From the NCBI GenBank assembly GCA_963921425.1, contig OY992834.1:1860001-1924000 (forward strand): a stretch of 64,000 nt of DNA. The letters run 5' to 3'. The notes under the pieces were generated by a model. It searched no databases. It was not told the DNA's origin and was given only the letters and a program-made list of their open reading frames with translations. Positions 23,036 through 39,937 of this stretch are shown one piece after another (the stretch's first letter is position 1; every line of letters begins with the position of its first letter). The stretch is from Dryas octopetala (lineage: Eukaryota; Streptophyta; Magnoliopsida; Rosales; Rosaceae). The translations under genes were made by a program, and so were the position numbers.

Positions 23036-23805
23036 CTATATTATGTTGCGTACTATTTTTCAACAAAAGTAGAACTTACATAACTCAATTACAATATAGG
23101 CTATATAGCCATGGCACATGATTTTATAGGAAACAGTGAGGTATAGAATATATAACTATATAAGGGTAATTCCACTTGCACCCATTTCCCTACTCACTCA
23201 TCAATCAACAAACACCTTTCAAAACTTTCTGCCTTTATTGCATGAAGTCATCCTTAGCTTTTGAAGTTTTGCCAATTTTTCTTATACTTGGATGAAAAAT
23301 AATTTTTTACCATTTTAAAATGTTGAAATATATGCTAATTAGGGCCTACTAATTGAAAAGGCAAGAGGACTTCAGATACTTTGGTCAAAAGTTATATACA
23401 GCTAAAGAACAAATATAATATGCAATGGAATGGGCACGCCGGCCGGAGGCTTTGGATATGTATATATATATTATGAAAAACAAATTGACAATTGCATTGG
23501 AAGGAACACTGAGGCTCAGTATACGGCATCTCCAATGACCTTTATTTGGCACTCTCATTCACTCTCCGGCCCTCAATTAATTACAAGTCAATATCTTGTC
23601 CGCGAATCCAAGTGATCCATTGCATATATATATTTCTTATATATTAAATATTAATTTGATGCGTATTTTGGCATCCAAAGTTACTATTTAATATTTACCC
23701 GTGAGTTCTCTGACTAGACTCATGATTCTTTTCCAAAATTTGTTACTTCTCTATCTTCAAAAAGTACAAATAAGATCAAAATAAAATTCATGTCTATGCA
23801 AGCTA
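23036..23805. other. promoter region of the second FRO gene
   Basis: AT-rich, no open frame of note. Includes TATATATA runs near 23460. No repeat boundary recognised. Confidence 0.5.
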
Positions 23806-23815
23806 TATATATAAA
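23806..23815 (+). promoter_or_regulatory. TATA box of the second FRO gene
   Basis: TATATATAAA about 60 bp before the ATG at 23873, implying a short leader of roughly 30 nt. Confidence 0.6.
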
Positions 23816-23872
23816 GATGTCAAGGAAATCTCTTCCTTGAACACCAGGACTCTTAACAAAGCAGAGACAGTC

Positions 23873-26855
23873 ATGGAGACAGAGAGAGAGATGGGTTCAG
23901 GTCCAGGAGGGATAGAAGATAAAAAAGAAACCACTTGCTGTGAAGGAATGAGGACCATTAGATCCATGATGATGTTGTTTATGATGGTGATCTTTGTTGG
24001 GTACATTATGATTTGGATCATGATGCCCACAAATACTTACTATCTGCATTGGGAGCCTGAAATTTATGCAAAAACTGATTCCACATACTTTGGGCAACAA
24101 GGTAATTTGGATTCAGAAAAAACTATAACAAAGGCCGAGTTACATATATTTCCATTCAAATGACTTAGTAGTAGGCTACACTAAAGGAGTTGCTCTAACT
24201 CTCTTGCATGTTCTGTTTATGTTTATGCAGGTGCAGACATACTTATCTACACATTCCCAATCCTATTTACGGCAACTTTGGGCTGTTTATTGCTTCATAT
24301 AGGAAAGAAAAAAGTTATTGATCATAACAATCAAAGGTACTTTCTTTCTATCTCTCTCTTTTCATATATGCATGAATCTAGCTAATTGATCATTTGTATT
24401 AAATATGCTTATTAAAGTTTGGTTTTAATTAGCAGGGTGAAAAAGTCATATTGGGCATCATGGACAAGACCAGTGCTGGTAAAAGGCCCTCTTGGAATTG
24501 TGTCTTGGATAGAGCTATCCTTTTTAGCCATGTTCATTGCACTACTTGTCTGGTCCATCTCTTCTTACTTGCACGGTATGTTTGCAACTATCAAGCTACA
24601 GGCTGCAGCGAAAAGAGAGCATGTGTAAGAATTAATCTCTGTTTGTAACTAATTCCCTTTTCTCTTTCATTAATTAGGTGTATTTTTAATAATTAATTAA
24701 CCAGCAGACGTTAATGAATTTGATCCAGGTGGGAAGCAAAGTTAGAAAGCACAGCACTGACACTGGGCCTAGTTGGGAACATCTGTCTGGCCTTTCTCTT
24801 CTTCCCAGTGACCAGAGGATCTTCCATTCTGCAGCTCATTGGCCTCACATCAGAGGCAAGCATCAAGTACCATATCTGGATAGGCCATCTTGTCATGACC
24901 CTCTTCACTGCTCATGGTTTATGTTACATTATATATTGGGCAGCCACAAGTCAAATTTCAGAGGTAAATTCAATTCAATTCTTATTTACAAGGTGATTGA
25001 CTATGAAATTGCCAGCAACTTCAAACCCAATTTAGAAATGAACCATTCTCACCTTAAAGCAATTTTGTTGTGCCCTGTAGATGTTGAAATGGGACAAGGT
25101 TGGCATTTCAAATGTGGCTGGAGAAGTAGCTCTGCTCTCTGGATTAGCCATGTGGGCTACAAGCTTTCCTCGTATAAGGCGCAAGATCTTTGAGCTCTTC
25201 TTCTACACTCATCATCTCTACATTGTCTTCGTTGTATTCTTCATGTTTCATGTGGGGTTCTCCTATGTTTGCATTATGCTCCCAGGCTTCTACCTCTTCC
25301 TGATTGATAGGTTCTTGCGTTTCTTGCAATCTCAACAAAGAATTCGTCTTGTTTCTGCCCGCGTTTTGCCATGTGAGGCTGTTGAGTTGAACTTCTCCAA
25401 GAACCCAGGTGAAGAAACAAAGCCAATAGAAGCTAAAGTAATACCATATATCGAGTTTTGATTTCTCAAACTTCTTATTGAATTGGATTGTAGGACTTAG
25501 TTATTCTCCAACAAACATGGTGTTTGTAAATGTACCTGGAATTTCCAAGATGCAGTGGCACCCTTTTACAATTACTTCTAGCAGCAATATGGATCCTGAC
25601 AAGCTAAGCGTTCTCATCAAAAGTGAAGGAAGTTGGTCACAGAAATTGTACCAGAAGTTGTCATCTACTACTTGTCCCATGGACCGCCTAGAGACCTCAG
25701 TTGAAGGACCCTACGGACCTGCCTCATCAAACTACCTTCTCAGGTTCTTAATTACATTGTAAAAGCCATTCCCATTTTTTGATATTTCATTCTAAGGTGA
25801 CTAACACGGTGTTCAAAATGCTGTGCAGGCATGACATGGTAGTGTTGGTGAGTGGAGGAAGTGGCATTACTCCATTGATATCCATCATCCGGGAGTTCCT
25901 CTTTCAAGCCAATAATAACTCAGGAGCCAACCCCCCACAAGTTCTACTTATCTGTGCCTTCAAAAACTCACTGGACCTCACCATGTTAGACCTCATCCTC
26001 CCAGCTTCAGGCACAAATTTTGACATTTCTTGCTTGCAATTACAAATCGAAGCTTATGTGACAAGAGAGAAAGAACCCACAAACCAGAAGCCCCTCCAAA
26101 CAATATGGTTCAAGCCAGACCCATTAGATGCACCAGTTTCTGCAGTACTAGGCCATAACAGTTGGCTCTGGCTTGGATTGATAATATCATCTTCTTTTGT
26201 TATTTTCCTTGTGCTCTTGGGCATCCTCACACGATATTACATATACCCAATTGACCATAACTCTAATATGATATACTCTGCCTCTTCTAGATCTGCTTTG
26301 AGCATGTTATTCTTATGTGTCTCTATAGCCACAACTGCCACAGCAGTATTTCTATGGAACAAGAAACAGAGTGTGAAGGAGATGACACAGATTCAAACCA
26401 CAGACACACCAACACCAATAACTACTTCACCAAGCACAGGGTTCTACCGTGATGATCAAGAGCTGGAAAGCCTTCCGCACCAGTCTCTGGTCCAATCCAC
26501 AAAACTGCACTATGACAGTAAACCTGATCTTAAAAGTAAGCTTTTTTTTTTTTTGGCACATTTTATCGTCTTCTTTTTAGAAGTTTTCATACAATTTGAA
26601 GAAAAGAATTACTATTCTCAGTGTTTCCAAAAAGAAAAAAAGACATTTAATTATTTTGATTAGGAAGAAAACTGATTTGGGAAACTGAGATAAGAGAGGG
26701 TATCATATTGTACAGGGATACTATTTGACTGCAAAGGCACAAGCATTGGGGTGGTTGTTAGCGGCCCAAGGAAGATGAGGCAAGAAGTGGCTGCAATATG
26801 TTCATCGGGCTTGGCCCAAAACCTACATTTCCATTCCATGAGTTTCACCTGGTAA
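23873..26855 (+). CDS. ferric-chelate reductase (FRO4/5/2-like), copy 2
   Basis: Eight exons: 23873-24101, 24231-24336, 24436-24624, 24729-24963, 25081-25408, 25494-25743, 25829-26535 and 26716-26855, giving 727 residues. It has the FRO layout: membrane segment (MMMLFMMVIFVGYIMIW), ferric-reductase core with IKYHIWIGHLVMTLFTAH and FFYTHHLYIVFVVFFMFHVG, FAD motif HPFT from His385, NADPH motif GGSGITP at 455-461, two later membrane helices, and terminal SGPRKMRQEVAAIC. Start chosen at METEREMGSG; the in-frame Met six codons later (MGSGPGG) is an alternative. It follows copy 1 by 1.27 kb in the same direction; exons 4, 5 and 8 here equal exons 3, 4 and 7 there in length (235, 328, 140). The intron at 24337-24435 is absent from copy 1. 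Both copies look functional. Confidence 0.95.
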
Positions 26856-27821
26856 CCCGAAAATTCCTAGAAAAGAAACGTTCTCTTTCACGCGTTTCTT
26901 CACTTCACAGATACAGCTGGCGTCCAAATTGGAACGTTACTTTTTATAACCCAAAAATCAGTGGCTCTAATTGTGTGATTACCCCAAAGTTCAAGTACCA
27001 TTAGAGAGATTGTTCGTAATTGTATATTTTTAAACAAAAGATTGCATATTATTCTTTTTTCTTAGTCTAGACTGTCATGCGTCAGAAAATAATAGGGTTT
27101 CGGCAGTATTAAAAATTATAATTAACGAATTATGATCAACATAACCCCCAATGATTCAATGCCACATACGCATTCTAAATCTAATAGTACAATGAAACTG
27201 GAACTCTGTAATCCCAAAAGAAAAAAAAAGAATGGAATTCAAGGCGATAACAGCACAACCGGTCCGTTTATGTCACACTAAAGAACAAGGAGTAAAATTA
27301 TACACCACTAAAACAAATAAAAATTAACATGGAAAAAAATTAAAGGCAAAGCAACCAGAAAAAAAGCCAAAGACTGGGTGGGAAATCCAGTATTCACCAC
27401 ATAAAAAAGAGGGAATCAAGAAAAGCCTTAAACTAAAGCTTGGCATTCTTCACTGATCATTAAAAATACCTAAGGTAAGAGAACAAAAAACAAAGATGAT
27501 AACAAAAGCAACATTAGGGCCTACCTAAAAAAATTTTTGCCTACGCAATCAGAATGGTATCTTGTAAGAGTAGCTTCCACAAGCAGTGCCAGCCGCCGGG
27601 AAGAGTAGAATATTTGGACTTACTTTTCACCGTAAGAAAGAAAAAAATAAACGATAAAAAAAAAAATGGAAGAACTCCTATCTGGCAGAGAAATAACACA
27701 ATGATTTGATGGAAATGCCGGCAGACGCAAAGGTGAAGAAGAATTTTCCTCTCAAATTATGAATCTTGCAGCCTAAATGAGTTGTTGGAGCTGGAGTTAA
27801 AAACTTTGTCATCATTGTAAC
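26856..27821. other. convergent intergenic region after FRO copy 2
   Basis: FRO copy 2 (plus) and the large gene (minus) converge here, so it contains both 3' UTRs. No other gene or repeat seen. Confidence 0.6.
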
Positions 27822-30800
27822 TTAATTTGCCCTTCTCTTCACTACCTCTCCTACGTAAACATCCCGAGGCCGTCTATCTGCAGCACCCCTATTATCACAG
27901 TCATCATAGTTCTGTGTGCTGCAGTTCCGTCTATCTGCAGCACCCCTATTACCACAGTCATCATAGTTCTGTGTGTTGCGTGACGCAAAACGATCCTCCT
28001 CATCATAACGGAACTGACGCACAACACCATCTGAATCAAAACGCCTCACACGATGAATGATCTCATATCTTCCATCAGGTTTCCTTCTATCATCATCACT
28101 GCCTTCAAACCTACATTCCCTACTACCACTGTCCAACTCAGAGAATCTCGCAGGACGAATCATGGGTTCAAAGTAATCATCTGAATTCAATCTCCGAGAT
28201 GAACGCACTGAATCAGCCCTTTGGGTCTGCTGGAATCGCCTTCCACCTCTCCTGCCCCTGAAATGATCTACACCACTATTCGAATCATCAAACCATCTAG
28301 AATTATGTTGTGGGGAAAACCGACGTTTTGGTGGGGACATAAACCCTACTTCATACTTCGCTCCAAAACTGTGCTTCTGAAACGGCAATCTCACCTTCTC
28401 CATTTTAGTATCAAACCTATAATCAGGAGACCTGCTACCACGATGTCTTGAAATTTCATTCCGTTCCCTTGGTAGACCCCATGAAAGAGGAGAGCGACTC
28501 CTGCATCTAGACAGGGGCTTCTTGTAGGGTCTACTATAATAAATAGGTCCTCCTCTGCCAGGGGGTGAAGTGCTTTGTTCTCTCCTGGCCATCCGACGTG
28601 GCACATTATAAGAACATTCGTTGGGATCATCAGGCATGGCCCTGTGGTACTCCTCCCTGATGCCTCTACCAACCCCTTGCGCATATCTTCTAAACCTCCT
28701 CCTATCAGGACTTGTATCTCTCATAGGTATCATTCCCCTATGCATATTCTGTGTGTCATTTCTCTCGACTGGCGATCTTCTTCTAAGTGGGGGCTGATAC
28801 AGACGATTAGAGGAATAATTTATAGCTTGCCTGCGAACACGGTTGTGAACTCCTGGGACCCCTGCTGCTTCTGAAAATGTATCATCTGAATCCATTACAT
28901 ATCCATGGCTCTCAATAACACTTTTTGGTCTAGGGCGGCCAGAAACAAAGGAACCATGATAAGCGGGTGATTCACGACGTTTGGAATCCCAATAACTCCC
29001 TGAAGGATTAACCAAGTGGACAACTCCTGAGCTTTTACCGTGCATGTGTGGATCAGATCTTTCCTTTCCCATGAAATGATCAGAACCAGCCTCCTCAGAG
29101 CGAGTAGACAAATCAAAATTGTCATATCTGAAGCAAAAGAATAATTGGTAACTAAGATAGAAAAAAGCAAATCGAAAGTGCATTGAAAGATATAAATGGG
29201 TCCGTAGAGTTTACCTCCTTCTCCCAGCACACAGGGTACCCATCCTATTTAAGGTGTTAGATGTCATTGATCCAACCACTTTGGCAGGAGAATCTTTGTC
29301 ATCAAAGCAATCAGCAGCATGTTTCCTTATTGTGCAGCCCTCAATTGCTTCCCCAGTTCTGTTTGACGAAGCTTCAGAGTCACCAGGCAATTGATCAGAT
29401 CCAGAAGTTTTTGTCTTTGAACCCACTGAAGATTGTCTCAAAGCATTTTCAGCAGCACAATTCTGTCCCACAAAATTCTGTTTCTTAGACTCTGTCCCAA
29501 GAAGATCCGCCTCCCTACATTCCAATGTCATACCAACCTTGCCAGATATAGAGTCATCGGCAGCATCAGTGTCGCAAGTATCAGAACCATAGTCAACACA
29601 TTCAGCTTCTCCATCCTCAAATTCATTCTCCTCCCAATATGGAACATCAGAATCCCTTAACTCCCCATCTTCATATTGAGAATCGTAGCCAACCTCGGTT
29701 TCCATAGTGTTTTCCTTGCCAACCACGTAATCCTTATCATCTTGAGAAACATCCATGTCACTGTTGTCGTCGCAAGGATCTTCTGTAGTGACTCTACCCA
29801 AGCTACATGTGGTACGGTCACCATAATGACATTGCTCATGAGAGGAGGATCCAGCTGCAGCTACTGGATCCATTGTGGAATTCTCTGGAGATTTATGCAT
29901 GACTTCCCCAGGCCCAGCATTTGGAAGAGAATCAACTGTGTGAGTCTCGGAGGCGGCTTCAACTGTTTCCTTTTCAATTAAGGTCACCGGAGAAAGGCCT
30001 TCTCCAACAGATGCACCTGATGCAGACTTATCTTCACAATCAAGTTTAGAATGGTCAAAAGCTACCTCCTCTGTTTTACCTACAGGCTTGGCATCAAGAA
30101 GCGCAGGTACAAGTATGTGACAGCTTTCTACACCCATCATCTCTTCAGGAGATTTTGAATCATCATGGAAGCTAGATGTTACACCAGAGCCCTTACCATC
30201 ATCGTCTAGAACAGTGCTCTCAATCTCACAAGAAGCCCCCTCTGGCACACAAGCAATAACAGGTTCTTCAACCTTAACACTTTGTGAACAGATAGTTTCA
30301 CCCAGTTGTGCACCAAAAGCAATATCTTCTGTTATATGCTCAACAGCATAACTAGCAGGTGAGGCCTTATTGTTTTCATCAGACGCAGGGCCTGTTCCAG
30401 TGATGTTTTCAACACATGCATCCACACTGACATCTTGAGAGGAAGCTTTTTCACCACTACCAGCATCTTTTGGAGATCCTAGAGCATCATCAGCAGGAAC
30501 ACATTTAGTGTCACTCATTTCAAAGCCAGGGCATGCTTTGAATCCTCGGTCCTCACAGTCCGCCACAGGCAGCACTGTGCTTGTAATGTTATTTTCAGCA
30601 TCTACATCCCCCTGCATCTCATGAGCTTCTGACACCTGCAGTTTTTCACTCTGCTTATTAGTCATAGAGATATCATCTACAGCATTCATTTGAGGACCAA
30701 CAATCACCATATCACAAGGTTGTTCCCAAGCATCCATAGGGACATTTAGGTCCCAGTGCAACCTAACATCTCTTGAAGAAATAGATCTCATTAACGCTTG

Positions 30801-33311
30801 GCCATCTCCATTAGCCTCAAAGAAGGAGCTATCTATTTTATCTTCATGCAGTGTATCTTTGGGGGAGGAATGTCCTGTTTCTAATGATGCAACACTTTCT
30901 TCCAAGATTGTTGTGGAGATCGATGCATCCCTTCCTTCTGATAATTCTGACAGTGTTCTTATTACTGTCGAAGAAGTTGATGCAATAGTTTGTTCCATGG
31001 TCTGCGCAGAGGTTGATGCATCTTTTTCTTCTCGTGATAATTCTTCACCTACTGGATTCTCTCCTACAAGATTGATATCATCATTTATGCTGTTGTTGCA
31101 GGCAGCAGCTGCCAATATCTCAATACCAGAGAAGTCCTCCCCACAACCAGGCTTTTCATTTGTCCCCTCACTCAAATTCTCATTAACAACACTATGAGCA
31201 ATGCTATGACTAAACCTAGTCACTGTAGTAGTATCACTCCCGGTGAGATGCTTTTTGGCAATTGACTTTGGACAAGACTGCTGACCTGAAGCATGTTGAC
31301 CATCCAGTAGTGGTTGATTGTCTTCAAGGTGTGGAGAAGTTATGCCAGGTGGGGGTGATGGAGACCGGACCATAAGTCTCCTTTTCTTAATCGGTACATG
31401 CTCAATTTTGTCACTAAACCGTCTTCCAAGTACAGCCACACCAAGCTGCGAAATAGATAATTATATCAGCATCATGAGAAGAAATAAACTTTATCAAATA
31501 AGGTTTATTTATAGACATAATTGGCACCAAGAAGAAACAAATGAACAATTGTGCAAGATTAACCTTCTCTGAGTCAGAAACTGTTGTTTCTGATGGACTT
31601 CTAGCACTTTTTTCCACAACCTCTACACCCAATTTTTGGATTCTATCAATTGGTTTCCTTGACCGCCTTGATGCACTCCGATAACCCTTTGAAACCTTCC
31701 AGCTCAAGTCAGGACTAATAGAATTTGTAAGTTCTACACGTACTGTATTCATCATGCTTCGGCAGACAGATCTAATCCCATCAACTGTTTGCCTGACACC
31801 AAAAGTCTTGCAAGATGCCGTTGTTACTTGCTTTCCACTTGACACCAAAGTGGTGGGTACACCCTCAGTGCAAGCACAAAAATGAGTCTGCACATAAAAA
31901 AAAAAAATAATAATAATTATGCCTACTCAATTTACATTTGCAAAAAATAAAAAACCATGTCATTGACAAGGGGATATTCAATATCCCAATTGGTCAAAAC
32001 TAAAGGCTTTGAAATCCATGAATATAAAAGTGTTGGATCAAATCACTGAGATGTGCCAAGTTATTTTCTGTACCAGTACCATCATTAAATTGACTGTTCT
32101 AAGTAAAGACTTAAAGCTTACAAACTATTATGTCAAGACAACCAAAACTCCTATAAACTTACAATGATTTTTTTTTCCTCGATCTTGTTAAGATAATTTA
32201 TAAGACAAACTTCTCTTAGAACTCTCCAAAGGACATAAATCTCTGATGTGTTTTCCACCTACCTCACCTGAAAGCCACAAAGAAACAGATCAGCAAGGAT
32301 ACAAGAAAATAAACATGAAAGAATGGGAATCATTAAAAGAAAACAAATAAAAAAGAGATAGTGTAATAATCTAAAACATTGTTATCGGGCCCAAAAGCTG
32401 ATAACTAGACTGCCAGCACATGCCTCCACAGGCCATTACCTTGAGGCAGATGGACTGCAAAAACTCCCTCGGTTCAGAATGTTGCATTGAACAGAGCAAG
32501 TTCCTAATGCTCGAAATCGATGCCTCATTTTGCAACCATATAACATTAGGACAACAAAAAGACTTCTTCAAACATAAACAGGACAAACAACAGTGCGTTC
32601 ATTCAATTTAATGCACTGAGTTTAATATACCCACAAAGGTTTTCTATTCCTAAACATAATTCCCACCAACTACTTGGCCAGCACTGAGAAGCAGAAGCAG
32701 TACAGTATTCTTAGGGTTCTTGATATGAAAAGGGTATTTCATAACAAGAAATTTGATTTGTCGTTATTACCAGCAACAAGAGCAGGCAGTCTCTTGGCCT
32801 TGAAAGAATTAAGATTAACGACAGACCCACAAACTTTGCATAGTAGATTCAAAGTCTTCTTTATGCTCTGAAACTTCTTCGATCCATATACATAGGCACA
32901 TATAACATGAATCAGTACTGGAATCATCAAGTTCAAGGACATGGGACTTCTGCTAAAAAACAGAACACCCATAGATCCAGCCATATTAAACTAAAATTAT
33001 ATATATTCCTTTTGCTGCTGCGAGCGAAACCTTCAATCAAAATAAGCTTTGGCAGCCGCAGACGACCATAAATCATATAAAGAGGCTAGCGCATATCGGC
33101 GCTGTGCCTCAACCTATAGTTATCTAACCCTAAAGTCCCAATCGCGACTAAGCTCCTTGAAATCCAGTACGTTGCTGTACAACAACTTGAAGAAAAAGCA
33201 GTAGTTCTTCAAGATCTGTAATTGAACTAGTTTCTTAATTAAGGCAGTGACTTCAGATCCCAATAAATCGGAGATTTGCACAAATCCAGAGTCAACAAGA
33301 AGCCTCTCCAT
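27822..33311 (-). CDS. large 'dentin sialophosphoprotein-like' nuclear-type protein (At5g52530-like)
   Basis: Proposed exons in transcript order: 33311-33129, 32867-32771, 32683-32674 (10 nt), 32503-32440, 32258-32163, 31887-31564, 31445-29215 and 29127-27822. Lengths sum to 4311 nt, 1436 residues. The last three exons are firm; the first five are tentative. The N-terminus (MERLLVDSGFVQISDLLG) is helical with Cys/Leu-rich stretches. A nuclear-localisation-like block IKKRRLMVRSPSPPP opens exon 7, followed by about 700 Ser/Asp/Glu-rich low-complexity residues, ending in a strongly acidic run (QYEDGELRDSDVPYWEENEFEDGE). Exon 8 is Arg/Ser/Tyr/Gly-rich (RRRSPVERND, SRCRSRSPLSWG) like RNA-associated proteins and ends EVVKRRAN. 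No enzymatic domain is visible. Identity rests on composition and on lying between DUF819 and OVA6, the order in Arabidopsis At5g52520-At5g52540. Function unknown; a role in RNA metabolism or chromatin is inference. Confidence 0.75.
27870..27983 (-). repeat. in-frame 57-bp tandem repeat near the C-terminus of the large gene
   Basis: Two copies of a 57-bp unit coding NYDDC(G/D)NRGAADRR plus linker. They differ at only a few bases, so the duplication is recent relative to the gene. 57 is a multiple of three and the frame is kept. Confidence 0.85.
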
Positions 33312-34744
33312 GGTTTCGATTCGTAGTAGTAGTTTCTTGAACGATGATGATTAAGATAAAATTAACCACAAAAAAAGCGCAGGCAAATTATCAAAAGACT
33401 TTAGGGTTTTCAATACCTGTTCTTTCAATTTTTCAACAATCGCCGCCACCGTCAAAACGATTCGATTCGATCAACAACGAAGAGATTCGAGCTCCTAACA
33501 ACAACAACACCTTCATAATCTCGCTGATGAAAAACAAACAAACACGTTTCGAATCCGATTGCTCTTCTTCTTCTTCTTCTTCTTCTTCCTCTTCCTCTTC
33601 TTCTAGATTTTAATCAACGAAGACGAATTTCAGACCCGATCTTGATCGTTTAATATGAGCCGTAGATTATCGGCCCTTGGAGAACAATCGTGTACCTTCA
33701 GGCCGGTGATTAATTCCCCTTCTTTCTTTCTTCTTCTTCTTCAATCTTCGCCTACCTCCTCTTCTTTCCTGTTTGGATGAGAGCATAGAGGACAGCTCTC
33801 ACACCACGTATTTATGGCCCTTCTTGTACCTGGACTGCCCTTCTTGATTTTTTGTATTACCCAAAATACCCTCAATATTACCTAAAATCACGAAAGAAAA
33901 TAGTAATTTCCTTTTCCCTTTCCTCTAATAGAATAGGAAATTATAATTTACACGAATATCGAAGTCAATAGTCAAATGGTGAGCAATTTCTGAGAAATGA
34001 AAGGCAATTTTGACTTTTTGATTTATATGCTTGGGTGAGCAGGGCAGGGCAACTACCAATAATGTTGTCACAACTGACAAATCAAAGGAGACAAATATTT
34101 TTTTTTTAAAAGAAAGAGGTTTAATTTGATTGGTTTCTTTTCGGCCTAAATTGTGCTCCAAGGAGTCCTTAATTACTGCATATTTTTATTTTCCTCCAAT
34201 AGTCTTGTGCTTATTATTCTTCTTTTTATTCTTTTATACGACCTTAAAAATCATATATTTCTTCTGTTTTTTTTTTTCAATAAGCTCACAGAATCTCTAT
34301 GTTATTAATAGGATTGTTTTTCCTTTTTATTTTATGTAATGACTGTTGTCACCCATCAAAGTAGGAAATAGTAGAAATACTATACTTTTAACCATAAATC
34401 TTTTCCATTCAAATTTTAGGAATTCATTGATTATATACTTGCTAAGAAATTGGGAAATGAGCATATGATTTATTTCTTGATTGACGGGATAATTGAGATA
34501 TTCCAATCACATTAATACATATCACTGTTCATATATGCATTATGTTATCATGAAATTTCATAAATAAAAAATCGTATCATAAGATAATTAGGTTGTAGCT
34601 TTTTTTTTTGTCTATTAATTCCAACAAAATTTTAATTTAATGAAATATTAATATTGGGGGTAGTTGTGTTATGGTGTATTACAAATTAGAATTGTTAATT
34701 GGTGTTCTTGTTTAAAGTTGATATCCGACTACATTAATTAATTA
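33312..34744. other. leader/promoter of the large gene and intergenic DNA
   Basis: Next to the gene is a CT/CTT-rich leader, including (CTT/CTC)n at about 33563-33605. Beyond 33800 it is AT-rich with no gene. Confidence 0.55.
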
Positions 34745-34882
34745 TCTTATGTGACAACCGGTGTGATGATGTCATGTAATTAATGAGATGAGTTTATATA
34801 TAAATAATTAAAACTTAAAATTCATATCAAACCTATCATATTAATTGACATGTCATGGTCACATCAGCTGGTCATCAAATAT
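34745..34882. mobile_element. small fold-back MITE candidate
   Basis: The left arm (about 34745-34793, TGTGACAACCGGTGTGATGATGTC) matches the reverse complement of the right arm (about 34838-34882, ATGACCAGCTGATGTGACC). Similarity may extend outward over GATATCCGACT / CTTATCCGATC. Imperfect, non-coding, ends not sharply defined. Confidence 0.4.
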
Positions 34883-35954
34883 GATCGGATAAGTATGTAT
34901 AAATAACATTATGATTTGAAATTCAAAAGATTTTATTCTATAAGTTGTCTTCATATTCAAAGTAGTAATACATTTAACCTAAATTGCTGTTAAATCAAAA
35001 TCATCATTTTTAATTAGAATGTATATCTTTTCTTTTGGCTACTTATTCCCCAAATCCCTCCATAATTGGAGGAATTGTAATTTGTAATTAATTCGATATG
35101 CAAATTAGTCGAAACTCGAAAGGAAAATATAAAATGGAAAATAGAAAACAGAAAGAGGAAGGAGATCTCCACTTCTCCTAGTCCTAGTCGCCTCCGCATT
35201 ACTTTTATTCCACGTAAAGAACCCCACCCACCCACGACAAGGAGGGCCCCACACACCCAAAAAGTCAAAAGTGATTCTCTCGCTCCCTCTTTGTCCAAGA
35301 AAAGGCCCAATAGCATCTGGGCCGTCCATCGAATCCTCTAAACCCAAAACGACTGTGGGTCCCCACCAACACTCAATCCACAGTCAACAATCCAATCTCC
35401 AAAATACACAACCATTTGAGTCGTATAATTGGGGCGTGGAGCCTCCGAATCGCTTTCGGCGTAAGCAATTAGACTATTAGTCCTCCTCAAGTTTGAGACT
35501 TTTTTCCTGTGCCCCTTGAATTTTGCGTTTTTCTTTTCCAGGCTTCAAAGTTTGTGTGGTTTCCATTGTCATTAACACCTGTTTGTTTTAGCTTGGAAAA
35601 AGTTTGTTCTTTGTTTGCACCGTGACCCAAGAAAAGGAGATATTCCAGTGAAAAGAACATCTGCAATGTATTATAAGAAAACAATTTTTGCAGAATCAAA
35701 TACGCACATACCACCAAATAACAACACTTACTCGAGGACCCCAAAATAAAAAATCAACAATACTTGTCAAATCATCCTCCAAATATGAGAAGAGTCCGAG
35801 AAAAAAAATAGCAAACTAAATGCTTTGACATTTTATAGCAATTGGTATGTTACGATCTACTAAAGCCTATAAGAAGAACGTTTGACAAAACAGGCCACAT
35901 GTAGCATTTGCCGCAAACATTATCAGTTGGATGTTCCGAGGGAAACCTGCAAAC
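34883..35954. other. intergenic DNA downstream of the OVA6 copy
   Basis: No gene recognised. A less AT-rich patch at 35150-35470 (CCACCCACCCACG, GGGTCCCCACC) contains short open frames on both strands without family similarity. Confidence 0.45.
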
Positions 35955-39934
<3,980 letters not shown>

Positions 39935-39937
39935 TTA

